DNA of 64,000 nt, taken from assembly GCA_019828545.1 (NCBI GenBank), contig JACVRA010000194.1, positions 1-64,000 of the forward strand. Reading direction: 5' to 3'. Positions 1-10,483 of the stretch are shown piece after piece. A program made the position numbers and the translations under genes. Within the stretch, counting starts at the first letter, position 1; each line of letters begins with the position of its first letter. The stretch is from Paracamarosporium sp. OC-R06-R3 (lineage: Eukaryota; Ascomycota; Dothideomycetes; Pleosporales; Didymosphaeriaceae). The notes beneath the pieces are model-generated. The model saw nothing but the letters and a program-made list of their open reading frames with translations, was not told where the DNA came from and did not search any database.

Positions 1-295
1 ACCTCCTCTTCTAGCTTAGTAAGCTTCTTTGAGTTGGGCTGGCAATCGCATTGCGCAGTAATTCCAGCGCGTCGTCGTCGTAGAGTCATTTAAGGGTAGG
101 CATAGGTTAAAGCAGCGCGTTTTACGCTACTTATTTAGTGTTAATTTATAGCTAAAATAGCAAGGGAGATATCTGCTTTATTATAGGGCAATTGAGAAGT
201 AGTTGGTTGAGCCATTATAGTTAGAAGGTAACGCGTTGCAAAAAGTTGGTAGGGGTGGCCGCTCACTTATAGTGGCCGCTCGCTTATAAATACGT
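1..295. mobile_element. End of a degenerate DNA transposon (partial)
   Basis: This stretch lies directly outside the pogo element that starts at 298 and does not continue the ABC transporter found on that element's other side. It ends in a tandem GC-rich motif (255-288) of the kind found at pogo/Tc1 termini. On the minus strand, bases 1-80 read as a short open stretch with a run of Asp then ALELLRNAIAS before a stop. I take it as the terminus of a second, older element entering from the left, but no partner terminus is visible inside the window, so the family is not assigned. Confidence 0.35.
255..288. repeat. Tandem pair of a 17-bp terminal motif
   Basis: Two adjacent copies of gtggccgctcRcttata (255-271 and 272-288) differ at one base (a/g). 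Tandem subterminal repeats like this are common transposase-binding sites at the ends of Tc1/mariner-pogo elements. That role is inferred from position only. Confidence 0.7.
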
Positions 296-297
296 TA

Positions 298-347
298 ACG
301 TGTCCGTGCACGCAATGCGCATGTTCGCGCAATGCGCACCCCAACAC
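298..347 (+). repeat. 5' terminal inverted repeat, 50 bp
   Basis: Reverse complement of 2361-2410 with no mismatch. It is GC-rich and contains many CpA/TpG dinucleotides that RIP could have hit but did not. Confidence 0.95.
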
Positions 348-385
348 TTTTTAGCCAAACTTCTTAATCCTATAACTCCACCACT

Positions 386-2257
386 ATGGCTCTAATCGAG
401 GATGCGCTTGCTGAAATTAAATCTTTACAGCCTAGAGAAGAGTTCTCGTATAAAAAAATAGCTAATAAGTATGGTGTATGGTGCTCTACCTTGACGCGGA
501 GGCACTAGGCTAAAATACGCTCACGCAAAGAGCAAGCAGCTATGCAGCAAAAGCTTAGCCTACAACAAGAGCAGGAGCTTATACAGTATATAGAAGGGCT
601 TACAGCACGTTACTTACTACCTACAAGAGAGATAATACGAAATTTCGCGTTAACAATAGCTAAAGAGCCAGTGAGCGAGAGCTAGGTTACGCACTTTATC
701 AACTAATATAGCATCTAGCTCATCTCTTGATGGGCAGCCGGCATAGACAGCAATCGCCACCAAGCCGACTCAGGGGATAAATACAGCCTGTATCTTGATC
801 TCCTAGGTGATAAGATCAAGAAATACGATATTGAGCCTCGTCACACGTACAATATAGATGAAAAAGGCTTCCTTATTAGTATTATTAGTCGATTAAAACA
901 AGTGTTCAGCAGACGTATGTAGGAGAATAAAGAGGTTAAAGCATCTCTGTAAGATGGCTCTTACGAATGGATTACCCTCCTAGTATACATATACACTAAT
1001 AGATCTGCCTTGCCGCCAAGCCTCGTCTATCAGTCTACTAACAAGGACATCCAGTTAAGCTGGGTTAAGGATATCAAGGCAGGAAAGCATAGCGTACACG
1101 TCTCCTCTTTACCCTCAGGCTAGACAAACAACAATATCAGCCTTGGCTGGCTTGAGCAGGTGTTTAATTGCTACACCAAGGCGAAGGCTCAACGATCTTA
1201 CCGACTACTTATCCTAGATGGCCATGGATCTCATGTTACTATAGATTTTATCAAGTACTGCAATAGGAATAGGATCCTTCTAGCCATACTTCCCCCTCAC
1301 TCGACGCATACGCTTCAGCCGCTTGATGTAGTGCTCTTCAAGCCTCTCTCATCAGCCTACTCAGCCGAGCTCACGGCCTACCTCCAAAAGAGCCAAGGCC
1401 TAGTTCCCATCAAGAAAGGCGACTTCTTCCCTCTCTTCTAGAAGGCCTAGACAAGCTCCTTCTAGGAGGAGACAATTCTTAAGTCTTTTAAGGCTACTAG
1501 TATATCACCTTTTAACCTAGAGATTATACTTAAAAGATTTACTAAAACCACCTAAGATGAGCAGGAATCACAAGAGAGCTCTACATTAGTACTTAGTAGA
1601 TCTAACTAGCGTAAACTAGATCGCCTCATGCGAGCTGTAGTAGAGAACCAGGGTAGTAAGGATGTATAGAAGCTTAGCTGCTTACTTTACTACATCTTAG
1701 TTTAAAATAAGCTACTTCGCCATAAGATTAACGGGCTTAAGGAGGCACTACTAGTTAAAAAAAAGCATAAGAAGAAGGGCAAGCGTCTTGACCTTTAGCA
1801 GCGTCAAGAGTACTATAGGGGAGTAGTCCTCTAGTCACTAAGGAAGGTTAGGGAGGCTCGTGTACGCCAGTCCGTAAAGGAACAAGAGGAGAAGGAGCAG
1901 AAGCTTCAAAAAGCTAAGACAGCTGAGCTAAGGAAGGCGGCTAAGCTATACAAGGAGAAAATAGCAGAGGAGAAGCGTGTGGCGCGGGAGGAGGCCAAGA
2001 AGGAGAAGGAAAAGGAGAAGGCTAAAAAGGCAGCAAAGCGCGCTCGCCAGAAAGAGGCTCATAATGCAGCCAAAGCTCTACAATCTACCCAAAAGGGTAA
2101 GAGAAAAGCCTTACAGCCACCTCAGCAGAGCAACAAGCGTTAGAAACGTGTGGTTGACGCTATAGCTACTAAGGAGGCCTCAGGTGCTGCATCAGCAGCT
2201 CTACTCAAGACTACGCGGCGGGGCCGCAACGTCAAGCTTCCAGGTAGATTTTTATAG
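386..2257 (+). pseudogene. Pogo/Fot1 transposase, RIP-inactivated
   Basis: Starting at the ATG at 386, the reading frame stays in phase to the terminal TAG at 2255-2257, about 623 codons, but is interrupted by many TAG codons where relatives have Trp or Gln. This is the CpA-to-TpA signature of RIP. Recognisable parts in order: an N-terminal psq-type helix-turn-helix (residues ~1-45); a CENPB-type helix-turn-helix rich in QQEQELIQYI (~60-130); the DDE_1 catalytic core with Asp in the NIDEKG block, Asp in LILDGHGSH (~1217) and Asp in LQPLDV (~1320); and a Lys/Glu-rich coiled-coil tail (1740-2130) ending RRGRNVKLPGRF. The minus-strand copy at 59759-61617 ends in the same way. It cannot make a working protein. 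Confidence 0.93.
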
Positions 2258-2360
2258 CGCAAGTTAATCGCAAGCATTAATATAGTACTATACTAAAAAA
2301 TATTACAATACTAGCTAGTATGTGTGGCTCTAGAGCCTTATTTCCTGCATTGCTATTTTG

Positions 2361-2410
2361 GTGTTGGGGTGCGCATTGCGCGAACATGCGCATTGCGTGC
2401 ACGGACACGT
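2361..2410 (-). repeat. 3' terminal inverted repeat, 50 bp
   Basis: Perfect inverted partner of 298-347, followed at once by the TA target duplication at 2411-2412. Confidence 0.95.
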
Positions 2411-2774
2411 TACCTATTACACCAACGGACTTATCTCGGCTTCTTTGGGAAGGACTCCACTGAACTGCTCCGCTGCAGAAATTGTACACATTCCGCTACC
2501 CACTACAGACGCTTCCTCAACTACAGAGTCATGCGAGATCTATCTACGAAACTTTACTTCCGAATTTGGTGGTATGGTGATACCCAGCTCGTTCAATAAT
2601 ACATGCTCACTCTGCCCAATAACGAACACGACAGCGGTGCTCGAGGCGCTAGAAATACAGGAAGGCTGGTGGTGGAAGCTTGGTGTTACCCTTGGATATG
2701 TGATTCTGAACATTTTCCTTACATTTCTATTATACTGGCTTACTTCCGTTAAGGTTTCCACTAGGAAAAGATAA
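2411..2774 (+). pseudogene. PDR-type ABC transporter, C-terminal fragment
   Basis: Open from the transposon boundary to the TAA at 2772-2774, about 120 codons. The fragment has the extracellular cysteine-containing loop of pleiotropic drug resistance transporters (CSLCPITNTT), then one last transmembrane helix (GVTLGYVILNIFLTFLLYWL) and a basic tail. This is the C-terminus of the second ABC2 membrane domain. Everything upstream (both ATP-binding domains and most membrane helices) is missing from the adjacent sequence, which is transposon DNA. An open frame beginning at a GTG inside the inverted repeat is accidental. In its family the intact protein exports hydrophobic drugs across the plasma membrane; this remnant cannot. 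Confidence 0.85.
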
Positions 2775-3958
2775 TTATCAAAGATATGGTATTTTATATA
2801 TGTCGGCAACCAAAATCCTAGATAAAATAAATAGTGAATGCCCTTTTTATCGTCACATGCTCATCGTAATTCCTCGCCCAATTTTGTAGTGCATGGATGG
2901 GATGTACAATACTCTCAGTCTCTAGGAAACGGAAAGCATTTGAAGGTCAAAAAGCAGCAACGCTTTCATCATCTCTTATTCTCCTAACGTGCTGAATGAC
3001 TGGATATCTCCGCTCTCCCGCATCGTCTTCCCTCACTTATCCTTCGTAATGCGGAGGACCCATTCACAAATTGGAACCTTATACGTGAACGTGGTATCTT
3101 ACTCTGACCCCATTCCTTTCTTCAAATCTGTTTCCCCCAAATTGGTTGCTTTCGCTTTTACAGACTTATGCACTGTATGTTATTGCAGCGATCTGTGATT
3201 CAACTACGCATTACGGGACGATGAGTCGTGGCTCCCACCAATGCTTGACATGGCGCTACGGTGTGCATGGGGAATAGATGGCGTCTAGTTGCTCCAGTGT
3301 TGTCTCTCATGGAAGTGCGGAATAAGGAAACCGAAGACGAATTCTGTAAGCAGAATAGCCTACCCGCAGTTCGTTCACATGGTATGAATTAGCTTCGGCG
3401 ATTCCATGATTCCTCGGCCCTGACATTCATTTAGTCATATCTAGTAAGCAAGCTATAAGGCCATATAGAGGACGCGTAACATCTGTTGAGTCGAAAAAGA
3501 AGATCCACAGAGAGATAAGGAATGATCTTTGCAGGGAAAAGGTGTTATGACTGGTCAAGTGTTCAGGCTAGATCGATAATTATGAGAATTCCGTACACCA
3601 TTCTATGGCGTGAGCATGACTGATTCAGATCATTCGACGCACATCGCGTGATTGGACATGCACGGACAGATATGCGTGCAGATTACTAATCACAACCTGA
3701 CCTCGGAAACCCATGGTTATCGGAGATTACTCCCCAGCAAGTGGTGCCAGCAGAGAAAGGCTGCGTCCCTCTATACATATGGCTTATAGATAGAAATTTA
3801 CAGACTTGTTGTAGTATATATGAAGCTGCGATACGCATGTCGCGGCAAATCATCAACAGAGCTTCAACCGATCCTTGACACGAATATCAATAACCTCAGT
3901 ACCTTCTCACAAATCATTTATATACTTGCTTCATCAGAACAATTATCTGTACCTCGCA
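2775..3958. other. Gene-free stretch upstream of the Old Yellow Enzyme gene
   Basis: No supported gene. Short open frames here have no recognisable features. A TATA-like stretch (tatatatg, ~3815-3823) lies about 140 bp before the chosen ATG of the next gene and may be part of its promoter. Confidence 0.5.
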
Positions 3959-5083
3959 ATGGCCGAGTCTCGTCTATTTAAGCCACTCAAGCTAGGCAAG
4001 ATTACCTTGCAAAACCGCATCGTCATGTCACCTCTTACGAGGCTCCGTGCTACCGACGAACATATTCCTCTGCCTTTTGTTGCAGAGTATTATTCACAAC
4101 GTGCTTGCGTTCCAGGTACCCTGCTTATATCAGAAGCCACATACATCGCGCCTGAGCATGGGGGTTACCCTAATGCACCCGGAATATATAATGAAGATCA
4201 AATTTGCGCATGGAAGAATGTCACCGACGCCGTCCATAGAAAGGGCGGTTATATGTTTCTTCAGCTATGGGCACTCGGCCGAGCCGCTGGTAATACGGAA
4301 TTTTCGAACGGCAACAAATCTATTAGGGTTGTAAGCTCTAGCGCTGTGCCTCTTGAGGACGACTACGTGGTGCCGCATGCACTTTCAATAGTTGAGATTA
4401 AGGCAACGATCCAGCAATATGCCACAGCTGCGAAGAATGCCATGCGTGCGGGCTTTGACGGGGTCGAAATTCACGGTGCAAACGGCTATCTGGTCGATCA
4501 ATTTATACAAGATACTTGCAATCAACGCACTGATATCTATGGTGGATCCTACGAAAATCGTTCACGCTTTGCATTTGAGGTTACGCAAGCTGTATCGAAT
4601 GCCATTGGCCCTGAGCGCACCGGAATCCGTCTAAGTCCGTTCAGCACCTACCAGAAGATGCGCATGGAGAAGGCAGACGAACAATTCAGAGACTTGTTGG
4701 AACGCTTAGACAACTTACATCTAGCATATGTTCATTTGATAGAATCGCGTATATCAGGAAACATGGCTGTCGAGCAAACGGATTCACTTGACTTTGCCTT
4801 CCAAGTTTACCATGGGCCAATCCTGGTTGCAGGAGGATTCTCACCCGAGATTGCGAAGAAGCTTGTAGACCATGACCAGAAGGATCGCGACGTAGTGGTG
4901 GTATTTGGAAGGTATTTCATCTCGACGCCAGACCTTGTGTTCCGGGTCCAAAGGGGCATACCTCTAAATCCGTACGACAGATCTCTATTCTACAACGCAA
5001 AGGAGAAGCGGGGTTATCTAGATCAACCGTTCAGTGAAGAGTTTAGTAACCGCATAAACACCGAAAATAAGGAGTACAGATGA
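3959..5083 (+). CDS. Old Yellow Enzyme family FMN oxidoreductase (12-oxophytodienoate reductase-like)
   Basis: A single exon of 374 residues, the usual family length. The ATG at 3959 is chosen because MAESRLFKPLKLG aligns with the family's conserved start; the open frame runs further upstream without an ATG. Visible features: SPLTRLRA near residue 25 (FMN-binding loop with the Thr that tunes the flavin), the His-Asn substrate-binding pair in EIHGANGYLVDQF (~165-180), the YGGSYENRSRF signature (~195) and the phosphate-binding GRYFIS block (~320). Such enzymes use NAD(P)H and FMN to reduce activated C=C bonds in cytosolic and secondary-metabolite pathways. The substrate cannot be told from sequence. 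The neighbouring NmrA-like reductase is too far downstream to imply co-regulation. Confidence 0.93.
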   Translation: MAESRLFKPLKLGKITLQNRIVMSPLTRLRATDEHIPLPFVAEYYSQRACVPGTLLISEATYIAPEHGGYPNAPGIYNEDQICAWKNVTDAVHRKGGYMFLQLWALGRAAGNTEFSNGNKSIRVVSSSAVPLEDDYVVPHALSIVEIKATIQQYATAAKNAMRAGFDGVEIHGANGYLVDQFIQDTCNQRTDIYGGSYENRSRFAFEVTQAVSNAIGPERTGIRLSPFSTYQKMRMEKADEQFRDLLERLDNLHLAYVHLIESRISGNMAVEQTDSLDFAFQVYHGPILVAGGFSPEIAKKLVDHDQKDRDVVVVFGRYFISTPDLVFRVQRGIPLNPYDRSLFYNAKEKRGYLDQPFSEEFSNRINTENKEYR

Positions 5084-7487
5084 TTGGTCTTCATTTCTAG
5101 GACTTTATATAAAGATATTCATTAGCAATTAGTATTTGTCTTTAGATGCTGAGAGGATTGTACTTTGTATGCCGATTTATTTTCTTGGGCATAGCATCAA
5201 ACTACTCATGAGACTGTGTCTATGGCTCTTAAAGCACTAACACCCATCACCGCAAAATACATATGTGACACGAATAAGATTCTGCGACCCCTGACTGGAC
5301 CAATCAGATGATATCTCATGCGCGTCAGATATGGGCTGTTCTTGTGAATCACTGTAAATACCTATCTCCCTTGCAGGACGGACGTCTGGTCATTCTCTAG
5401 CGTATGGCCTCTGTTCTCTATTGATGTCCACTGTTTTGTCGTGAATGTCGTGCGAGGATGCTGCTCATGAATAGAGACCTGCATCAAATCCACATTCCCA
5501 CTTGGAACAGTGGCTTCTAAAGCAACCCTATGCGCCACCGTAAACAGAACGATCTGCCAAAGGTTTACAAACATTGCGACATGAAGGGCTCCATCCCTAG
5601 CGAATGTGTTCAAATCGTGTAGGTCACGCTCGAGTAGAAGGAAGGAAATATCAGATGCATCAGATGCGTATTCCATCGACGTTAAAATGGGTTTCTGAAC
5701 AGCTCGCCTATAGAAGCAGTCCGATCCTGGGCACACCGTCCAGTACCACACCGGGGCCTTCAGTCGAACATTTGAGGTCTTGTATGACAAACATGAATCG
5801 AGATGAAGTTTGGAGGGCCAGTATTTCAGTTGTCCTCTAATTGATGCAATATTGAGGAGGACAGTGCTTGATTTGTAGACAATCTGCAGTAGACTGATGA
5901 ATAAGGTGGGCAGTGTCCGGCGTTGCATTATAAGTCATCACGAACTACAAACTTCACAGTCATACAACTATTCTTCGATATTGTCTAATGGCTCATTTGG
6001 AAAATCAAACTGTCTATAAATATTTCTAGTAGATTGACCTTGGCCACCCTTATGGTAATAATCAATGCGGCGACTATTGTGGTGGCTTCTTACAGAGTAT
6101 TAATAGCTGTACTCTTACTATAACCACGTCCAAGCTTATTGAAAATGATTAGTCCTTAAGATCTAGTAGTTCTATTAGTTAGTATAGGGCTGATCAAGTC
6201 TACAGTACTACGAAACTGGGTGACTGAAAGCACAGGCGTATTGCTAAGCTCTCCCAATTATTGATACGCAATTTTAACTCCATTGATTGATGTAGAGTAA
6301 GTATGGGTAGTTTAAGAAGACATTGTAATGGTTTAATAATAGAGGTTCACCGGGTCGTCAATACGTATATCGTGTGGATGCTGCGACGCTACGGTTAGGA
6401 GTGGAGAGTTATGCATCGTGTATGCACTTAAGCAGCAGTGCCACATACTGGCTTTAGTTACAAAACAGTCTACTACAAAATACTTTAAGGTGTATAGTCT
6501 GTATATCTTGTGACATAACAACCTCTGTAGAGCTAGTAGGCCCTAGTACATCAATAGGTCAAGTCACTGCTGATTGACTGCCTAAAGTGGCATCTGGTAG
6601 CAGCAGCGCCCTTAGGCCATCGCCAGCCCTTGCAGCAGTGCAACCTCGGTGTGTAAACAGCATTCCCGGATATATTCATTGATCTGTCATCATGCCAGAC
6701 TTTATCATTAACTCGCACAATCTAAGCGCTAACGGACCTTGCGCATTGAGGGGCGGGATAAAGGGATGACTGATGAACCGGCAGTGCAAGGTGGCAATAC
6801 TGCTCAGTTCGGCGAAATCTTTGACTAAATATATGTCATACTCTTGAGCGTAAGCTAAGGTATCTTATACGATTCGAAAACACGTGCCTTCCTATTTCGA
6901 ATTTATGGTGTTGACGTTCGAGACTAGCACGCTTGCACTAGGCCAGCTTACTAAAAACGGATCATCCCTGCAGGCGATAAACAATTCCTCGGCAACAATG
7001 CTAGCGCCAGTTTAGACTCCCAATTCAGGGACTGAACATCCGCAATAGAATTGGCGACGATTGAGATTGGTAGGAGGCGAACTGCGAGACCTTAGATGCT
7101 GTTGCTAGTGCGCTTAGGTGAAGCGACATGTCGCTAGTAATCATATGCAAGCTCCGTCACTTCCGCTTCTGTTGTCTGCATGATTTACTACTACCCGCAG
7201 CTTATTAATCATACGAAATTTCCTAAAACGAGGAAACGTGATATAGTCCCCACAAATTGAGTGGGCAGGCTCTCCTAGTCATACACGTAGCACTAGCAAG
7301 ATAATTACTCACGTGGTTCACTAATCAATGAAAGATTTGGCGTGCGCATCATCTTATTGACGATCGACAACGACGGATATATTATATTTAGATTTCAAGC
7401 ATACTGTTACGACTCTTTAGAAATTCCCCAGTGTACTTTTCACAGCGAAAGTCGATTCATCAGGTGCACCGTTTTTTCGTCCCAGAC
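5084..7487. other. 2.4-kb intergenic region with AT-rich, possibly RIP-decayed DNA
   Basis: No gene could be supported. A minus-strand open frame of 188 codons at 5362-5928 begins with an ATG and has one hydrophobic stretch (ALHVAMFVNLWQIVLFTVA), but I recognise no domain and list it only as a weak candidate. The stretch 5950-6560 is TA-rich with many TAG/TTA triplets on both strands, as in RIP-eroded repeats. The last ~200 bp probably hold the promoter of the NmrA-like gene. Confidence 0.45.
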
Positions 7488-8402
7488 ATGCAGCCCTTCA
7501 ACCATATTCTTCTCATCGGAGCCACCGGATCCATAGGAAGCTATGTGCTAAAGGCGTTGGAAAAGGAGCCTACATTCACCGTGACGCTCCTTCAACGAGC
7601 TTCCTCCAAAGGAAAACTTCCTACACATCTTCGGATCCTCAATGTTGCCGATTCCTATCCAACGGACCAGCTCATCCAAGCATTCAGGGGACAGGATGTC
7701 ATATTGAACTGTATGACATCCCTTTCGGTAGCCGATCAGTTTCGCATGATTGACGCAGCTATTTCCGTCGGTGTCAGGCGCTACGTTCCCAGTGAATATG
7801 GCCTGAACAACCTACGGCCGGACGCGCAAGCCCTGAACAGCGTCTTCCATGATAAGGGAAAAGTACAAGAATATCTACGCACAAAAGCAGCGGATGGCGC
7901 GATTGAATGGATGAGTGTCTCATGCGGCATGTGGCTCCAGTGGAGTATGGCTCATGACTTTCTTGGAATGCACGTTAGAGAGAAGAAATTTATGTTGTGG
8001 GATGATGGAGAAGGGATCTTTTCTTGCACTACCGAGGAAAACACCGCAGCTGGTTTGGTGCAGGCTTTGAAGAACAAGGAAGATACCAGGAACACCAACG
8101 TGTACTTAAGTGATTTCGCTATTTCCCAGAGACTGTTGTTGGAAGCAATCGAGCGTGTCGAGGAAATCAAATATCACACAGAGAAGATAGACAGCCATGC
8201 TCTGATTAGGGAAAAGCAGGAGGCTGTTCGCAAGGGGGATCATGGGGCAACTTTCACACTGATTGAGACGGGATTTGTTACAGGACGGTATGGAGGTCAT
8301 TTGGAGAAGGAAGGGCAGATTTTCAATGATAAACTAGGGCTACCGAAAAAGACACTAGACGAGGTCGTTGAGGCAGCCCTCAAGTCCTTAGGTATTATCT
8401 AA
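7488..8402 (+). CDS. NmrA/isoflavone-reductase-like NAD(P)-binding protein
   Basis: A single exon of 304 residues. The ATG at 7488 puts the Rossmann motif GATGSIGSYV at residues ~10-20, its expected place; the longer upstream reading adds a non-conserved tail. The block RRYVPSEYGLN (~100) is typical of phenylcoumaran/isoflavone reductase relatives and is followed by KGKVQEYLR, which carries the Lys equivalent to the catalytic residue of plant members. Fungal homologues are atypical short-chain dehydrogenases that reduce small aromatic or polyketide substrates, or act as NAD(P)-sensing regulators like NmrA. Sequence alone does not decide between the two. It is likely cytosolic, with no signal peptide or membrane segment. 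Confidence 0.9.
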   Translation: MQPFNHILLIGATGSIGSYVLKALEKEPTFTVTLLQRASSKGKLPTHLRILNVADSYPTDQLIQAFRGQDVILNCMTSLSVADQFRMIDAAISVGVRRYVPSEYGLNNLRPDAQALNSVFHDKGKVQEYLRTKAADGAIEWMSVSCGMWLQWSMAHDFLGMHVREKKFMLWDDGEGIFSCTTEENTAAGLVQALKNKEDTRNTNVYLSDFAISQRLLLEAIERVEEIKYHTEKIDSHALIREKQEAVRKGDHGATFTLIETGFVTGRYGGHLEKEGQIFNDKLGLPKKTLDEVVEAALKSLGII

Positions 8403-8552
8403 TGCACACGGTTGATTGATTTCCTCCATGTCATCTAATAGTCAGACTTCCGGTTACAGCTGTAAAAACTTATGATTGTGAGAAAAGACGAGCAAATCAT
8501 TAGAATATAACGCCTGGCGGAGAGCAATCGCCACAGCGGGTAACGGAGTCTT

Positions 8553-9188
8553 GTGACTCTGACAAATGAAGAGTTGCGCAAATATGTGTTCGACGGAGTC
8601 ATCTCAAAAGTTGAGGGTTTCGTTTGTGATCAGATAAACAATACTCGTAGAGAGGGAACGGCGGTACTGCTCGCCAGTGGCTTTGGGAGGGATCCGTACC
8701 TCAAGGAAAGGCTTGAAGAGCTCGATTCAGTCGTCCAGAACATGATAAAGGTAACACTAATTGATATCAGGCAAGTTTCGCAGGAACTTTGTGAAGTTCA
8801 CATCGAACCATTGCTCCAGATAACGTAATGTGGAGTAGTGTTTCGATGTGAACTTCAAAGGGAACCATTGCTAACTGTTTTCAGTAATACCGCTGTCACT
8901 CGTGGCAGCTTGGTCACTAGTCTTGCGAGACTGGACCGAACTCATGAGCCTAATGATGACGGTGGCTTCAATATCATTTACGCTAGAATAGAAGTATTAT
9001 CTCGGCTTGCGGGTAGACACTATGACATGTCAGCCTATTACGACATCGAAGAAGATATAGACCCGGAGGGGAGAAGGCAAGTCTCTTTGTTGACCGAGCG
9101 GCTTGGGCCGTCGCTAACTTCAAAAAAGGATAGTGAGAGACGATGGAGACAAAATCGAGAAGATCCAATGGTTTGCAAACTGAGGTAG
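8553..9188 (+). pseudogene. Hsp70-like ATPase fragment, broken
   Basis: Two adjacent open segments in different frames resemble the C-terminal half of the ATPase domain of the expanded fungal Hsp70-like proteins. 8553-8828 contains AVLLASGFGRDPYLKERLEE, the family's GGFG-SPYL block with the first Gly of GGFG changed to Ser. 8838-9188 contains AVTRGSLV followed by LAGRHYDMSAYYD, matching the AV-RGA and RRHYGV blocks. A third frame near 9145 reads DGDKIEKIQWFAN before a stop, matching the downstream WF block. There is no start and no N-terminal nucleotide-binding half, and there are at least two frameshifts. A local inverted duplication at 8793-8856 lies at the first break. Non-functional. Confidence 0.75.
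8793..8856. repeat. Short inverted plus direct repeat at a pseudogene break
   Basis: gaagttcacatcgaa (8793-8807) recurs as its perfect reverse complement at 8842-8856, and gaaccattgct is repeated directly nearby. This pattern fits a template-switch or snap-back replication error that scrambled the Hsp70-like reading frame. Confidence 0.7.
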
Positions 9189-10483
9189 GTATACGATCTT
9201 GTGTTATATGGGGTTGGGGCCGCCTCTGTTCCAGCCCCACAACTATTAATCACATTGATTAAAGGGTGAGAGTATTCCAAATGAGCAACCGATACTGTTC
9301 AACTTTTCCAAGATGGCAAAAGTGCAGCGCATCGTCTCCACTCACGAGCCGTGTGTACCAAGCGTACATATATACACATGTGAGAAACAAGATCCAGGCA
9401 CATATAAAGACGACGCAAGTAGATTTGTCAACTAGGAGCGTTATTGATTTTAACTAATACTCTAGTGATTGTAGGCGTGCGGAAGATTGCCAGGTTCAAA
9501 ATAAGTCTTCGAGGCCTTTCCATTCCAACGATATAGAAAGGCAGGAAGGAATTCTATGAAGCCAAATTGGACATTAAGATGACTCTAGACTCTGCTAGAT
9601 TGTCGTTCTGTGGTATGTATGGAAAGGGCACCCGTGAAGCTAAGCGGTTCCTAGCAACCAACGTTGTGCTCCGCTCGAATACGAATGTACTCATGACTCA
9701 TTATATTCTGCAATTGTTTACTTCTTACAAGTAGTGTTTCTGACCACTTCGCGTGTATGTTCATATTTTCTTCGAGATGTCCATGAAATAAGAGCGAATA
9801 ATATATAATGTCTATCAATACAAAGATAAGTTTTTGAAATTGATGAGATTCCACTGTTTCGACTGATATCTGGTTGACATAGCGCTAAGTCCAGTTCCTA
9901 TTTTAGGTTCAGGTGCTAAGATATAAGACCGACGCCGAATTTCCCATGGCGGCCCTACACACCTTCTTTGACGGTCAGCTAGTAGACTTTCTCGACTAGG
10001 CTAGAGCCTACGAAAAAAAGGGCAACTTCAACTGTACACTAGGTATACCTACTAGCTTGGTGCTAAGACTTGGTGTAAAGCGAAGCTTGATAGCTTGAAT
10101 GAATGTGTGAACAAAGTGTTATCTTTATCTATAAGACATGCAGTCTTAGAGGAATCCTACGGTTTGAGGTAACACTCAATAATCTACGGCTAAGGAGGAT
10201 TCGATGTAGAATGTAAGCACACGCAGATACATTGTCCGAAAAACCTCACGTAGCCCTATTAGAATAGCTCAAGAACGAATGCTCGAGAAAAAATGGCTTC
10301 ATTCGCCGTGGTCACCAGTATTTTGAAACTTTAATAGTCGAAACCATGAACCTTCTTCACGAGGAACAACTCCCAAAAAAGACTCTGCTAAAGGTCTCAC
10401 CATGTCTGTGATGACCTTGACGTGAAAATGGCCAAGATACCTGAAGTCTGTGGTCTGTTGTTCAATGTTTGAACGATACTCCT
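9189..10483. other. Gene-free stretch
   Basis: Nothing convincing. The open frames are short and low-complexity. It lies between the Hsp70-like relic and the 3' end of the methyltransferase gene. Confidence 0.5.

Larger units (their letters stand above)
298..2410 (+). mobile_element. Fot1/pogo-type DNA transposon, RIP-degraded
   Basis: A 2113-bp element bounded by perfect 50-bp terminal inverted repeats (298-347 and 2361-2410). It is flanked by TA dinucleotides (296-297 and 2411-2412), the target duplication expected of the Tc1/mariner-pogo superfamily. It carries one transposase reading frame on the plus strand that is full of TAG stops. The termini resemble those of the element at 57219-61705 (shared cgtgtccgtgc and tgttcgcg blocks), so the two belong to one family. 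Insertion is at a TA immediately before the C-terminal coding part of an ABC transporter. Confidence 0.93.

Noticed and set aside
1160..1441. 93-residue protein with a DDE motif
   Set aside because: It is only a stop-free stretch inside the RIP-damaged transposase at 386-2257.
5362..5928. 188-codon minus-strand open frame
   Set aside because: Starts with ATG and has a hydrophobic patch, but no recognised family and no neighbouring exon signals. Kept only as a weak candidate in the intergenic note.
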